Counted from the stretch's first letter, positions 17,819-26,434 are shown. The stretch is DNA of 64,000 nt from JAICKN01 sp036489565 (GCA_036489565.1 DASXFN010000083.1:8120-72119), one strand, 5' to 3'. Numbers and translations are program-made. Notes: generated by a model not told the origin, from the sequence alone.

Positions 17819-18199
17819 ATGCTTGAACAGATCAAGTCGTGGTTTCAACTGGCCGAGATCGGTCAGTCCCGTTCCTCCATCACCAACCCATTGCAGTGGA
17901 CCTTGGTCATTCTGATTGGAGGGATCATCTTGTTTTGGTGCATAAAGGTGCCGCCTTTTGTTACCTATATTTTGGTGGGTGCGTTCGTGGTGGTATTCGT
18001 CATCTTTGTTTATACATACCTATATTTCATGCACAAACAACCAGACGTGCTACGGTCCGAAAATTTCCACCTTTCCAAAATGGCCATCGAGCACGGGTTA
18101 TTAGGCGACAGCATTCATGGGCTACTTACAGCAGATGAGTTGAAAGCAGACCCTCCGCGTCTGTCCAGCGCTAGCTCTGGCGCGGAGCCGAAGTCATGA
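17819..18199 (+). CDS. small two-helix membrane protein
   Basis: A 126-residue protein: a short amphipathic N-terminus (MLEQIKSWFQLAEIG), two transmembrane helices (about residues 25-45 and 48-72), then a cytosolic tail HKQPDVLRSENFHLSKMAIEHGLLGDS and a low-complexity end. Length and layout resemble small accessory membrane proteins of mobile regions; no named family is claimed. Its stop overlaps the start of the next gene (ATGA), so the two are translationally coupled. A TACAAT at 17801-17806 could be a -10 element giving a very short leader. ATG 17819 is preferred to the upstream in-frame start at 17723. Confidence 0.55.
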   Translation: MLEQIKSWFQLAEIGQSRSSITNPLQWTLVILIGGIILFWCIKVPPFVTYILVGAFVVVFVIFVYTYLYFMHKQPDVLRSENFHLSKMAIEHGLLGDSIHGLLTADELKADPPRLSSASSGAEPKS

Positions 18200-18474
18200 A
18201 GCATTTCATCTTGCTGGCCAGCGGAACCACCGAACAATATAACCAAGTCACACAGATTTTCCAGGGAACTAACTATGGTTATTGGCATTGGATAGATAAT
18301 GTGTGGCTTATACGAAGTCCTTTCGACGGTGATACAGCGGCGGGTTTCAGAAATAACATCATGAATCGCATACCAGGATTGCATTTCATAATCCTTGAGA
18401 CCAGACCAAGGGACTGGGCAAGATTTTCGGACAACAAGTGGCAGGAATGGTTAGACAATCAGTGGAAGGAATAG
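18196..18474 (+). CDS. Cas2/SinR-like small protein
   Basis: A 92-residue soluble protein. The pattern MKHFILLASGTTEQYNQV, GYWHWIDNVWLIRSPFDGDTA, HFIILETRPRDWARF and WLDNQW matches, from memory, the small ferredoxin-fold SinR-like/Cas2-like proteins (typical WWHYLDSTWLI core). Some relatives of this fold are nucleases of VapD or Cas2 type, but no catalytic activity can be read here. No CRISPR array or other cas gene is present, so it is not a CRISPR component. It overlaps the 2TM gene by four bases, suggesting a two-gene functional unit. Confidence 0.6.
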   Translation: MKHFILLASGTTEQYNQVTQIFQGTNYGYWHWIDNVWLIRSPFDGDTAAGFRNNIMNRIPGLHFIILETRPRDWARFSDNKWQEWLDNQWKE

Positions 18475-18528
18475 TGGCTATTCTCGTGTTCGAGTGTGAG
18501 TTTAGACCCGCCGGATTAAACTAAGAAC

Positions 18529-19746
18529 ATGGCCCAGCCTGCCGCACGCTCCAACCCTCTTTCTTGCCTAACCAATCAACTTAGTGATCTTAAAAGCAAG
18601 GGCACGTACTTCCATCTACGCGTATTGGAAGACGAACAAGAAGCCGTATGCAGGTTTGACGGCAAGAAGGTCATCAACCTCGCGTCGAACAATTATTTAG
18701 GACTCACCACGCACCCCAAACTCCGGGAAGCGGCGCTTGAGGCAACCCGCAAATACGGCGTCGGTTCTGGTGCCGTGCGCACCATCGCCGGAACCATGAA
18801 AATCCACATGGAACTGGAAGAAAGAATTGCCCGCTTCAAAAATGTGGAGGCTTGTGTCGTGTTTCAATCCGGCTTCGCGGCCAATGCGGGAACTGTCTCC
18901 GCGGTGTTGGGAAAAGAAGATTTCATTATCTCCGATCAGTTGAACCATGCGTCCATCATTGACGGAGCTCGCCTCTCGCGCGCGAAGATTCTGGTCTTCG
19001 AGCACAAGAATATTGTTCAGGCGGAAGAGAAGCTGGCCAGCATAAAAAACGAGCCGGGCAAGAAATTGCTCATCAGCGATGGCGTCTTTTCTATGGACGG
19101 CGACATCGGTCCGCTGCCCGCCCTCTGCGACTTAGCGGAGAAATATGGCGCCATCATGATGGTGGACGATGCGCATGCCTCGGGCGTTCTCGGCCGCAAC
19201 GGACGCGGCACTATTGATCATTTCAATGTCCATGGGCGAGTGGACATTCAGGTGGGAACTTTGTCTAAGGCCATTGGCGCGCTGGGCGGATATGTTTGCG
19301 GCACGCGCGACCTCATTGAATTTCTTTACCATCGGGCCAGGCCGTTTTTATTTTCCACCTCGCATCCGCCATCCGTTGCGGCAACATGCATCGCGGCCTT
19401 CGATGTTCTCGAAAACGAACCGGAGCGGATTGACAAGCTCTGGGAGAACACGCGCTTCTGGAAAAAAGAGCTGGCGCTGCTGGGATTCGACATCGGTGGC
19501 AAGACGACCCCGGCGAGCGAAACGCCGATCACGCCGATCATTCTTGGCGATGGCAAACTAACGATGGATTTTTCGCGCGAACTTTTTCAAGAAGGCGTAT
19601 TGGGAACGGGCATCGCTTTTCCTACGGTGCCTGAAGGCAAAGCGCGTATTCGCACCATCATGACGGCCACGCATACGCAGGATGAATTGCAAGAGGCGCT
19701 GGGAGCGTTGAAAAAGGTTGGAAAGAAGATGGGAGTTGTCGCATGA
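18529..19746 (+). CDS. kbl: glycine C-acetyltransferase (2-amino-3-ketobutyrate CoA ligase) or related AOS-family enzyme
   Basis: A 405-residue PLP-dependent alpha-oxoamine synthase. The motifs NLASNNYLGLTTHPKL, GSGAVRTIAGTMKIHMELE, SDQLNHASIIDG, DDAHASGVLGR (213-223) and GTLSKAIGALGGYV with PLP-lysine at residue 247 are intact. Kbl converts 2-amino-3-ketobutyrate plus CoA to glycine and acetyl-CoA. The family also contains 8-amino-7-oxononanoate synthase (BioF) and serine palmitoyltransferase; the N-terminal LKSKGTYFHLRVLE favours Kbl. Neither tdh nor bio genes flank it, so function rests on sequence alone. Confidence 0.85.
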   Translation: MAQPAARSNPLSCLTNQLSDLKSKGTYFHLRVLEDEQEAVCRFDGKKVINLASNNYLGLTTHPKLREAALEATRKYGVGSGAVRTIAGTMKIHMELEERIARFKNVEACVVFQSGFAANAGTVSAVLGKEDFIISDQLNHASIIDGARLSRAKILVFEHKNIVQAEEKLASIKNEPGKKLLISDGVFSMDGDIGPLPALCDLAEKYGAIMMVDDAHASGVLGRNGRGTIDHFNVHGRVDIQVGTLSKAIGALGGYVCGTRDLIEFLYHRARPFLFSTSHPPSVAATCIAAFDVLENEPERIDKLWENTRFWKKELALLGFDIGGKTTPASETPITPIILGDGKLTMDFSRELFQEGVLGTGIAFPTVPEGKARIRTIMTATHTQDELQEALGALKKVGKKMGVVA

Positions 19747-20050
19747 GTTGCCGCGCAGTCATCCCGCGAAAACTTAACTCGCGTAATTTTTTCTTTGCCG
19801 ATTCGGCAGTATCCAATCTGGTGCTGTCTCTTTCGTAATCTTATTTTCATTCTCCAATCATGTAAGAATCAATAACTTGCGAGCAATCCACAGGCTGCAA
19901 CATCTCTTTAAAACATGGGTTTACATCTAGTGGATTGGGAGTTGCAAGACGTACAGGTTGAGTAGTCAGAATTCGCCGCTTGATCCGCGCAACCCGGCAC
20001 ATCAAGCTTTACCGGGCAACCGAAGGATGATGATGGCGAGGAGTCAGAAA

Positions 20051-21028
20051 ATGCATCTACTACGCTCGGTTCGTACTTACATTTTCGCAGCGTTGCTGGT
20101 GGTTCTACCCGCGGCAGCGTTTGGGGGGATTGGGATTTCCGTCACGATCGCGCCTCCGGTGCTGCCCGTTTACACGCAGCCGGTCTGCCCTGGCGACGGC
20201 TACATCTGGACTCCTGGCTATTGGGCTTATGGCCCTGAGGGCTACTACTGGGTAGCCGGAACCTGGGTACTCGCTCCACAACCCGGCCTTCTTTGGACAC
20301 CTGGCTATTGGGGATTCTCCAGCGGCGCTTATCTCTGGCACGCGGGCTATTGGGGACCGCACGTTGGCTTCTACGGCGGAGTTGACTATGGATACGGTTA
20401 CGGTGGCGTGGGCTTCGTCGGCGGCCGCTGGGACCATGGACATTTCTTCTACAACACAGCCGTCTCTCGCGTGAACGTCACTGTGATTCATAACGTCTAT
20501 CACACCGAAGTGATCCATCGGAATGTGAGCCGGGTCAGTTACAACGGCCCGGGCGGACGCAATATTCGCCCCACCGCGGAGCAGGAGCGCTTCGACCACG
20601 AACGGCACTTTGAGCGCACTCCGGTGCAGGTGCAGCATGAGCATATGGCCAGCACGCGTCCCGACAACTTTGCGTCACGGAACCATGGACGGCCGTCCGC
20701 TCCGGCGATGAGCAGGCCGATGAACGCGCATAACGTTCCGCGTCCTGGAAATCCACATGAGAACATGAAGCCGATGGCTCCCGCGCATAACACCAACGTT
20801 CCCAGACCTGCCAATGGCGGATTCCACGGCAATGCCAACAATGGCCATCCGAACAATCCGCCTCACAACGAGGCCCCTCACAATATGGCGCCACACAATG
20901 AGCCCGCGCATAATCAGCCGCACAATATGGCACCACACAACGGAGCGCCGCACAACATGGCACCGCATAACGAGCCTGCGCATGGTGGCGGAGGGCATCC
21001 GGAGCCGGAACACAAAGACCATCACTAA
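20051..21028 (+). CDS. YXWGXW-repeat exported protein with Asn/His/Pro-rich tail
   Basis: A 325-residue exported protein. The signal peptide (RSVRTYIFAALLVVLPAAAFG) is followed by repeats of the YXWGXW/WXPGYW type: YIWTPGYWAYGPEGYYWVAG, LLWTPGYWGF and LWHAGYWGPHVGFYGG. A middle region FFYNTAVSRVNVTVIHNVYHTEVIHRNVSRVSYNGPGG follows, then a tail rich in PHNMAPHNEPAHN repeats. Proteins of this family are abundant and presumably surface-located in Acidobacteriota; function is unknown. The start at 20051 is chosen because GAGGAG lies 7 bases upstream; in-frame ATGs at 20027-20035 are alternatives. Confidence 0.85.
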   Translation: MHLLRSVRTYIFAALLVVLPAAAFGGIGISVTIAPPVLPVYTQPVCPGDGYIWTPGYWAYGPEGYYWVAGTWVLAPQPGLLWTPGYWGFSSGAYLWHAGYWGPHVGFYGGVDYGYGYGGVGFVGGRWDHGHFFYNTAVSRVNVTVIHNVYHTEVIHRNVSRVSYNGPGGRNIRPTAEQERFDHERHFERTPVQVQHEHMASTRPDNFASRNHGRPSAPAMSRPMNAHNVPRPGNPHENMKPMAPAHNTNVPRPANGGFHGNANNGHPNNPPHNEAPHNMAPHNEPAHNQPHNMAPHNGAPHNMAPHNEPAHGGGGHPEPEHKDHH

Positions 21029-21049
21029 TCAGGGATCACTTATCTGGAA

Positions 21050-21076
21050 CGGCTGGCTGCATGCCAGCCGTTTTTA
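21050..21076 (+). terminator. rho-independent terminator of the YXWGXW gene
   Basis: CGGCTGGC (21050-21057), loop TGCAT, GCCAGCCG (21063-21070), then TTTTTATTT. Confidence 0.93.
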
Positions 21077-21107
21077 TTTGGGAGATAATTTGCCGCGTGC
21101 TCGTGCC

Positions 21108-22979
21108 TTAATTCAATACGGTTTGAGCGAATTGGCGCTGGTAAAGATCGGCGTAAAGGCCGCGCTGCTCCAGAAGTTCGGCATGAGTGCCGCGCTCAAC
21201 GATCCGGCCTTCCTGCACCACCAAGATCTGGTCGGCATGCAGAATGGTGGAAAGTCGATGGGCAATCACGATGGAAGTCCTTCCGGCGAGCGCGATTTCG
21301 AATGCACGCTGAATCGCAGCTTCAGATTCCGAATCCAGATGCGCCGTCGCTTCGTCCAGAATGACGATGTCGGGCGCTTTCAGCAATAGGCGCGCGATGG
21401 CCAGGCGCTGCTTTTCGCCTCCTGAGAACCGATAACCGCGTTCTCCAACCAGCGTATCAAGTCCCTTAGGCAAAGATGAAACCAGCGGGAGGATTTGCGC
21501 CGCGCGTAGAGCTTCGTTGATCTCGACATCGGTAGCATCTGGTTTGGCATAAAGAAGATTCGCGCGGATCGTATCGTGAAACAGGTGCGCGTCTTGCGTC
21601 ACCACGCCAATGCGCTGGTGCAGGGAATCGAGTTTCGCATCGCGCACATCAATTCCATCGACCGCGACGAACCCGGATTGCACATCATAAAGGCGAGGCA
21701 CGAGCTGGGTGATCGTCGTTTTGCCCGCGCCTGACGGGCCGACGAGAGCGATCAGCTGCCCAGGCTGGGCCGTAAAGCTGACGTCGTGCAGAACGACTTT
21801 TTCCGGCATCTTGTCGGGCACTGCAATCGATTCGAGCGATGCCAGCGAAACGTCCGCGGAAGCCGGATAGCGGAACGACACATGATCGAAAGAAATTGTG
21901 GCTGGACCTCCAGGAACAGCGATGGCGTGAGGCTTTTCCTGGATCATGGGCGGCAGGTCGAGCACTTCAAAGACACGTTCGAACGAAACCAACGCGGTCA
22001 TTACGCTGACCTGAATATTAGAAAGCCCTACCAGCGGCCCGTAGAGACGCGCCAGCAAGGAAACCAGTGCGACCACCGTGCCGACATCCAGTTTGTGTTG
22101 CACAGCGAGCACGCCGCCCCATCCATAAGTAAGCGCGCTGGCAAACGAGGCCATCAGGATAAGCGCGGTGAAAAAGAGCCGTCCGTAGATGGTGCGTTTT
22201 ACTGCAATATCGGAGACACGCGCGGCCTTCGATTCAAATGATTTGCTTTCATCCTGGCGGCGGCCAAAAAGTTTCGCCAACTGCGCGCCGGCCACGTTGA
22301 ACCGCTCTACCATCAGGTTGTTCATGGAGGCAGTGAGGTCATAACTTTCACGCGTAATGGCCTGCAGTTTGTGTCCCCAGAAGCGCGCCGGAAAAATGAA
22401 GAGTGGCAGCAGCACCAGCGCCAGCAATGTAATTTGCCACGAGAGCACGAACATGGCGCCCAGGATCAGGGTCACGGTAATAATGTTGCCGACGACGTTG
22501 GAAAGAATGTCAGTAAACGCGCTTTGCGCTCCGGAAACGTCATTGTTCAGGCGGCTGACGAGCGAGCCCGTCTGGGTGCGGGTAAAGAACGCCAGCGGCA
22601 TCTGCTGGATGTGTTCAAAAAGTTTCGTGCGCAATGAGAGCACGATGCGAGAGCTAATCTTCGCTGAAAGGTAAGACTGCGTCAGCCCGAGCGCCGCGTC
22701 GAAGATGGCAAGAACGCCCACCAGCAATGCGAGTTGAATGATGAGGTGGGAATCCCCCTTGAGTATTCCCTGATTAATGATTTCTCGGTAAATGAGCGGA
22801 TTGGCGATTCCGATGGCGGCATCCACTACCACCACAAGCAGAAACACCACCAGCAGCCTGGCATACGGCGCGGCAAACAATAGCGTGCGCCTGGTTGTCC
22901 CCGGCTTTATTTTTTGATTTAAGACGGACGCGTCCTTCCCAAAGGAACGCATGGATCCAATCATTCTGGCGGCACCCAT
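21108..22979 (-). CDS. MsbA-like ABC exporter (fused permease and ATPase)
   Basis: A 623-residue half-transporter that would homodimerise in the inner membrane. A six-helix exporter domain (about residues 35-335) is followed by a nucleotide-binding domain with Walker A GPSGAGKTTI, Q-loop VVTQDAHLFHDT, signature FSGGEKQRLAIARLLL, Walker B IVILDEAT and H-loop IAHRLST. Sequence is closest to lipid/multidrug exporters; lipid A or drug export cannot be told apart. Several in-frame ATGs exist (codons 1, 6 and 10). No neighbours suggest a substrate. Confidence 0.9.
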   Translation of the reverse strand: MGAARMIGSMRSFGKDASVLNQKIKPGTTRRTLLFAAPYARLLVVFLLVVVVDAAIGIANPLIYREIINQGILKGDSHLIIQLALLVGVLAIFDAALGLTQSYLSAKISSRIVLSLRTKLFEHIQQMPLAFFTRTQTGSLVSRLNNDVSGAQSAFTDILSNVVGNIITVTLILGAMFVLSWQITLLALVLLPLFIFPARFWGHKLQAITRESYDLTASMNNLMVERFNVAGAQLAKLFGRRQDESKSFESKAARVSDIAVKRTIYGRLFFTALILMASFASALTYGWGGVLAVQHKLDVGTVVALVSLLARLYGPLVGLSNIQVSVMTALVSFERVFEVLDLPPMIQEKPHAIAVPGGPATISFDHVSFRYPASADVSLASLESIAVPDKMPEKVVLHDVSFTAQPGQLIALVGPSGAGKTTITQLVPRLYDVQSGFVAVDGIDVRDAKLDSLHQRIGVVTQDAHLFHDTIRANLLYAKPDATDVEINEALRAAQILPLVSSLPKGLDTLVGERGYRFSGGEKQRLAIARLLLKAPDIVILDEATAHLDSESEAAIQRAFEIALAGRTSIVIAHRLSTILHADQILVVQEGRIVERGTHAELLEQRGLYADLYQRQFAQTVLN

Positions 22980-23132
22980 GAAGACAAATATAGCTTAGAA
23001 GTCGCCCAGCCATTTCACGGGAAGGTAGGCCGCAAGGGCGTTCGGGAGGCGTTCGTCCGCGGTAAAAGCCTAGGGAATAGCTATGAGTGATCTAGCATAT
23101 TGCTAGGCAATAGGCTCCGGTAAAATTGCCCT

Positions 23133-23573
23133 ATGGCTTGTCAAGGCACGAACGATCCCTACAACCTCCAGCGATTTGTTGACGCACAAAATTCTACTTA
23201 TGCGCGCGCGCAGGTAGAATTGTCGGCGGGACAGAAGCGGGGGCATTGGATCTGGTTCATTTTTCCCCAGCTCAAAGGACTGGGAATGAGTCCGATGTCG
23301 CAAGAGTTCGGACTCTCTTCGCTCGATGAGGCCAAAGAGTACTCGAACCATCCGATCCTGGGTGCTCGGCTCAAAGAATGTACGCAACTCGTTTTGAACG
23401 TCCAAGGCCGGTCGGTTGATCAAATCTTCGGATACCCGGACAATTTGAAGTTCCGCTCTTCCATGACTCTGTTTGCCAAAAGCGCTCCGGATAGCCAGAT
23501 TTTCAAGGACACACTGGAGAAATACTTCGGTAGCGAGGGCGACCCACTGACGATTGAACGGCTGGGAATCTAA
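23133..23573 (+). CDS. DUF1810 family protein
   Basis: A 146-residue soluble protein with DUF1810 signatures: DPYNLQRFVDAQNSTYARAQ, ELSAGQKRGHWIWFIFPQL, GLGMSPMSQEFGLSSLDEAKEY and KFRSSMTLFAKSAP. Length is complete for the family. The biochemical function of DUF1810 is not established. Its gene stands alone, followed by a perfect hairpin flanked by short direct repeats. Confidence 0.93.
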   Translation: MACQGTNDPYNLQRFVDAQNSTYARAQVELSAGQKRGHWIWFIFPQLKGLGMSPMSQEFGLSSLDEAKEYSNHPILGARLKECTQLVLNVQGRSVDQIFGYPDNLKFRSSMTLFAKSAPDSQIFKDTLEKYFGSEGDPLTIERLGI

Positions 23574-23579
23574 CCTTCG

Positions 23580-23629
23580 AATTTGCACGGTAGTGGCTGA
23601 ATTTAGATTCAGCCACTACCAATTTGCAC
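23580..23629. repeat. perfect 14-bp-stem hairpin flanked by 9-bp direct repeats
   Basis: GGTAGTGGCTGAAT / ATTCAGCCACTACC (23589-23602, 23607-23620) with loop TTAG, flanked on both sides by AATTTGCAC (23580-23588, 23621-23629). It could end the DUF1810 transcript, but no T tract follows; the flanking repeats resemble a target-site duplication. Confidence 0.6.
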
Positions 23630-23636
23630 CCTTTTC

Positions 23637-23665
23637 TTGACACCCTTTCCCACCCCCTTTATCCT
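23637..23665 (+). promoter_or_regulatory. promoter of the DUF177-rpmF-plsX operon
   Basis: Consensus TTGACA (23637-23642) and TATCCT (23660-23665) separated by 17 bp, 85 bp before the DUF177 gene. Confidence 0.6.
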
Positions 23666-23749
23666 TAACTCTAGCTCCCTTGAAGACTTACGCCTCTGTG
23701 CGTGCTTCCGCCGCTTCGCGGTATCCAGTGGGGGCTGCGGGAGTTATCG

Positions 23750-24307
23750 ATGCGGTTCGAAATCAAAGAGCTGGAACGCCATCCGATTGATTTCAAGGAA
23801 GAGTTTGCGCCCGAAGCGCTCGATTTAGGCCCGGATGCGCGCCAGGTTACGGTCCTAAAAACCTCCGGCCGCGCGCAACTGGTGGAAGAGCATGAAGGCC
23901 GGCAGCGGACGATTCAGGACATCCGCGTAAGTGGCAAGCTGCGGACAAGGCTGGAACTGCCTTGCGCGCGCTGCCTGGAGCCGGTGAATTACGACGTGAA
24001 TCGCGATTTTGATTTGTTGTACCGCCCACAGGGATCGGACGCCGGGCGGGAAGAGCTTTCGGTGACAGCGGCGGAGGCGGAAGTAAGCTACTATCAAGGA
24101 GATGGGCTTCTGCTGGATGATGTTGTCCGCGAGCAGGTGCTCCTGGCCGTTCCTTTGAAGGTGACTTGCCGGGAAGACTGCAAGGGGCTTTGCCCGCACT
24201 GCGGAAAGAATTTGAATGTGGAACAATGCTCCTGCGCCGAACCGGTGGTAGATCCGCGCTGGACGGCGTTAAAAGACATCCGAAGTAAGTTGGAACATCA
24301 GAATTAG
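23750..24307 (+). CDS. DUF177/YceD family protein
   Basis: A 185-residue protein of the DUF177 (YceD) family, encoded before rpmF in many bacteria and implicated in 23S rRNA accumulation. Four-cysteine pattern LPCARCLEPV and CREDCKGLCPHCGKNLNVEQCSC suggests a metal-binding knuckle; the C-terminal DPRWTALKDIRSKLE is typical. Start ATG 23750 (MRFEIKELERHPIDF) is set by homology; an upstream in-frame GTG would add unrelated residues. First gene of the DUF177-rpmF-plsX operon. Confidence 0.92.
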   Translation: MRFEIKELERHPIDFKEEFAPEALDLGPDARQVTVLKTSGRAQLVEEHEGRQRTIQDIRVSGKLRTRLELPCARCLEPVNYDVNRDFDLLYRPQGSDAGREELSVTAAEAEVSYYQGDGLLLDDVVREQVLLAVPLKVTCREDCKGLCPHCGKNLNVEQCSCAEPVVDPRWTALKDIRSKLEHQN

Positions 24308-24348
24308 AAATCGGCCGTGGCGCACTTCGCCCGGCAAATGAGGAAACC

Positions 24349-24534
24349 ATGCCTAATCCAAATCGACGACATTCACAAAAGCGCACCTCCACTCGGCGCG
24401 CGCACGATGCTTTGAAGAGTTCATCGCTCTCTGAGTGTCCAAATTGCCATGAGAAGAAGATGCCCCACCGTGCCTGCAAGAAGTGCGGCTACTACAAAGG
24501 CCGCGAAGTTCTTGAAGTTGAGGAAGCCAGCTAG
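24349..24534 (+). CDS. rpmF: 50S ribosomal protein L32
   Basis: A 61-residue ribosomal protein with the conserved N-terminus MPNPNRRHSQKRTSTRRAHD and a zinc ribbon CPNC (51-bp apart from) CKKCGYYKGREV. The four-cysteine C+ form is intact, so it is a zinc-binding L32. It lies 41 bp after the DUF177 gene and 8 bp before plsX, the classical arrangement coupling ribosome and phospholipid synthesis. Confidence 0.97.
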   Translation: MPNPNRRHSQKRTSTRRAHDALKSSSLSECPNCHEKKMPHRACKKCGYYKGREVLEVEEAS

Positions 24535-24542
24535 CCCCTGCC

Positions 24543-25571
24543 ATGCCAAGCGTCATAGCGCTCGACGCGATGGGTTCAGACCGTGCACCGAAGCCCGAAA
24601 TTGAGGGCGCCATTCAGGCGGCACGGCAACACGGCGTTCATGTTTCTCTGGTCGGCCCGGAAGGTATCCTCCGGGCTGAGCTGTCCCGCTATTCTGCGGC
24701 GGCATCCCTGCCAATTCATATTGTCCATGCCAGCGAAGTAATTTCGATGGAGGACAAAGCTATGCAGGCGGTGCGCGCCAAGCGCGACTCTACCATCCGC
24801 GTGGGACTGCGGTTGGTGCGCGAAGGCGATGCGGCGGGATTTGTGACTGCGGGCAACACCGGCGCGGCCATGGCCACGGCGAAGATCGTTTTAGGAATGC
24901 TGCCCGGAGTGGACCGTCCCGCGCTCGCAGCGGTTTTCCCTACTGCAATTCGGACAGTCGCGGTTTTGCTCGATGTGGGCGCAAACGTGGATTGCAAGCC
25001 TGAAAACCTGGAACAGTTTGCGGTGATGGGCGAAATTTATTGCCGCAGCATGTTCGGCACGCGAAGTCCGCGCGTAGGCCTGCTTTCCATTGGCGAAGAA
25101 GAGAGCAAGGGCAACGAACTCACGCGTGAGGCCTTCCAGTTGCTCAAACAGCTTCCACTGAATTTTATTGGCAACGTCGAAGGCCGCGATTTATATAACG
25201 GCCAAGTGGATGTGATCGTGGCCGACGGTTTTGTAGGAAACGTCGCGCTCAAGATTTCAGAAGGCGTGGTGCACCTTGTGCGCGCCACCCTGCGCGAGAC
25301 ACTGAAAACAACCATCTCGCGGCAAGTTGGATATCTGCTTTCGCGCAGCGCATTTTCGGATTTTAAAAAGCGGCTCGACCACACTGAATACGGTGGCGCG
25401 CCACTGTTGGGCGTAAAGGGTGTGTGCTTCATCACCCACGGGTCGTCCAATACAAACGCGATCAAGAATGCATTGCGAGTTGCTGCGGAATTTGCGGAGC
25501 ATAAGATCAACGCAACTATTGAAAAAGAGCTGGCGGGGATCAGGCCGGTGGCTGCAACAATAAGCATATAA
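24543..25571 (+). CDS. plsX: phosphate acyltransferase PlsX
   Basis: A 342-residue peripheral enzyme that makes acyl-phosphate from acyl-ACP for the PlsX/PlsY phospholipid pathway. Motifs: IALDAMGSDRAPKPEIEGA at the N-terminus, VTAGNTGAAMATA, LDVGANVDCKPENL, GLLSIGEEESKGNELT, NVEGRDLYNGQVDVIVADGFVGN and the C-terminal GVKGVCFITHGSSN. The usual downstream fabH is missing from this locus; instead a hydrolase gene on the other strand intervenes before fabD. Confidence 0.96.
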   Translation: MPSVIALDAMGSDRAPKPEIEGAIQAARQHGVHVSLVGPEGILRAELSRYSAAASLPIHIVHASEVISMEDKAMQAVRAKRDSTIRVGLRLVREGDAAGFVTAGNTGAAMATAKIVLGMLPGVDRPALAAVFPTAIRTVAVLLDVGANVDCKPENLEQFAVMGEIYCRSMFGTRSPRVGLLSIGEEESKGNELTREAFQLLKQLPLNFIGNVEGRDLYNGQVDVIVADGFVGNVALKISEGVVHLVRATLRETLKTTISRQVGYLLSRSAFSDFKKRLDHTEYGGAPLLGVKGVCFITHGSSNTNAIKNALRVAAEFAEHKINATIEKELAGIRPVAATISI

Positions 25572-25574
25572 ATT

Positions 25575-26348
25575 TCACTCTGGATTGGTTTGATGGCCGG
25601 CAATAAAGTTTAACGTTCGCCGCCACGCATCCGCGCAAGCTTCTGCGTGTTCCTTGTACTTAACGTCGAAAAAACTATGCGGTGCATTGGGATAAGTAAT
25701 GATTTCATGTTGTACAGAAGCTTTCGTAAGCGCTTCGTCAAATGCAGCGACGTCAATGCGAGGAATACCAACGTCGGCGCCGCCGAATATTGCTAGAATT
25801 GGCGCGCTTAGTTCGGTAGAGTGCTGCGTGGGGCCAGTCGCACCGTTGGGATACAAGCTAGGGGCGCCATAAAATCCAATCACGCCGTTCAATCGGAAGT
25901 GCGCAGCCGAAGCGAAGAACGCCTGGCGGCCTCCGAAGCAAAACCCCAGTGCAAACATTCCGCGAGTCGCCACGCCGTCAATGGTGCGGAGATGATTGGC
26001 TGCGGCCATGATGTCATCACTGATAGTTTTTCGCGAGACCTGAAAAATATGTTTCATGAAAGGGAAATTTTCGTCGCGGGGGCCGGTGCCAGCAGTGCGC
26101 CCAAAATAATCCAGGACAATCGCCGCATGGCCTTGCTCGGCAAGTCGCACAGCCAAGTCTTCATAAAAGGCATAAAGCCCACGCATATCTGGTAAAACGA
26201 TTATTCCCGCTCCGGAGGGTTGCGCTGGCTTGGCAAGGAAAGCTGAAAAAGACGATCTGTCGGCGGATTTTAAGGTGAGAGGCACTGAATGTACTTGCGT
26301 TTTAGGCTGAGTGAAGATGGGAGGCATGGAGTCATTTTCAAAGCACAT
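25575..26348 (-). CDS. dienelactone hydrolase family protein
   Basis: A 257-residue alpha/beta hydrolase. The nucleophile elbow is GFCFGG (Cys as nucleophile, as in carboxymethylenebutenolidase); the acid is probably in FGGADVGIP and the histidine in NAPHSFFD. The N-terminal half (GIIVLPDMRGLYAFYEDLAVRLAEQGHAAIVLDYFGRTAG) fits the family. No catechol or muconate pathway gene is nearby, so the substrate is unknown. Start ATG 26348 has AAGGA 7 bases upstream. It is transcribed divergently from fabD, from a promoter covered by palindromes. Confidence 0.88.
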   Translation of the reverse strand: MCFENDSMPPIFTQPKTQVHSVPLTLKSADRSSFSAFLAKPAQPSGAGIIVLPDMRGLYAFYEDLAVRLAEQGHAAIVLDYFGRTAGTGPRDENFPFMKHIFQVSRKTISDDIMAAANHLRTIDGVATRGMFALGFCFGGRQAFFASAAHFRLNGVIGFYGAPSLYPNGATGPTQHSTELSAPILAIFGGADVGIPRIDVAAFDEALTKASVQHEIITYPNAPHSFFDVKYKEHAEACADAWRRTLNFIAGHQTNPE

Positions 26349-26400
26349 AGGAGATCCTTTCAAGGGTATACAGCAAGCTCAAGATAAAATGCTCTTTAGT

Positions 26401-26429
26401 ATTATACCACAATTTGCATTTATATGCAA
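26401..26429 (-). promoter_or_regulatory. promoter of the dienelactone hydrolase gene
   Basis: On the minus strand TTGCAT (26424-26429) and a perfect TATAAT (26401-26406) are spaced by 17 bp, 52 bp before the start codon. Confidence 0.65.
26414..26429. promoter_or_regulatory. palindromic operator overlapping the hydrolase -35 box
   Basis: TTGCATTTATATGCAA has 6-bp arms (TTGCAT/ATGCAA) around TTAT. It covers the -35 box and part of the spacer of the hydrolase promoter, a position expected for a repressor. Confidence 0.5.
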
Positions 26430-26434
26430 GTCAA

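Noticed and set aside
18196..18474. CRISPR-Cas locus
   Set aside because: Only a Cas2-like fold is suggested; there is no repeat-spacer array and no cas1 or effector gene.
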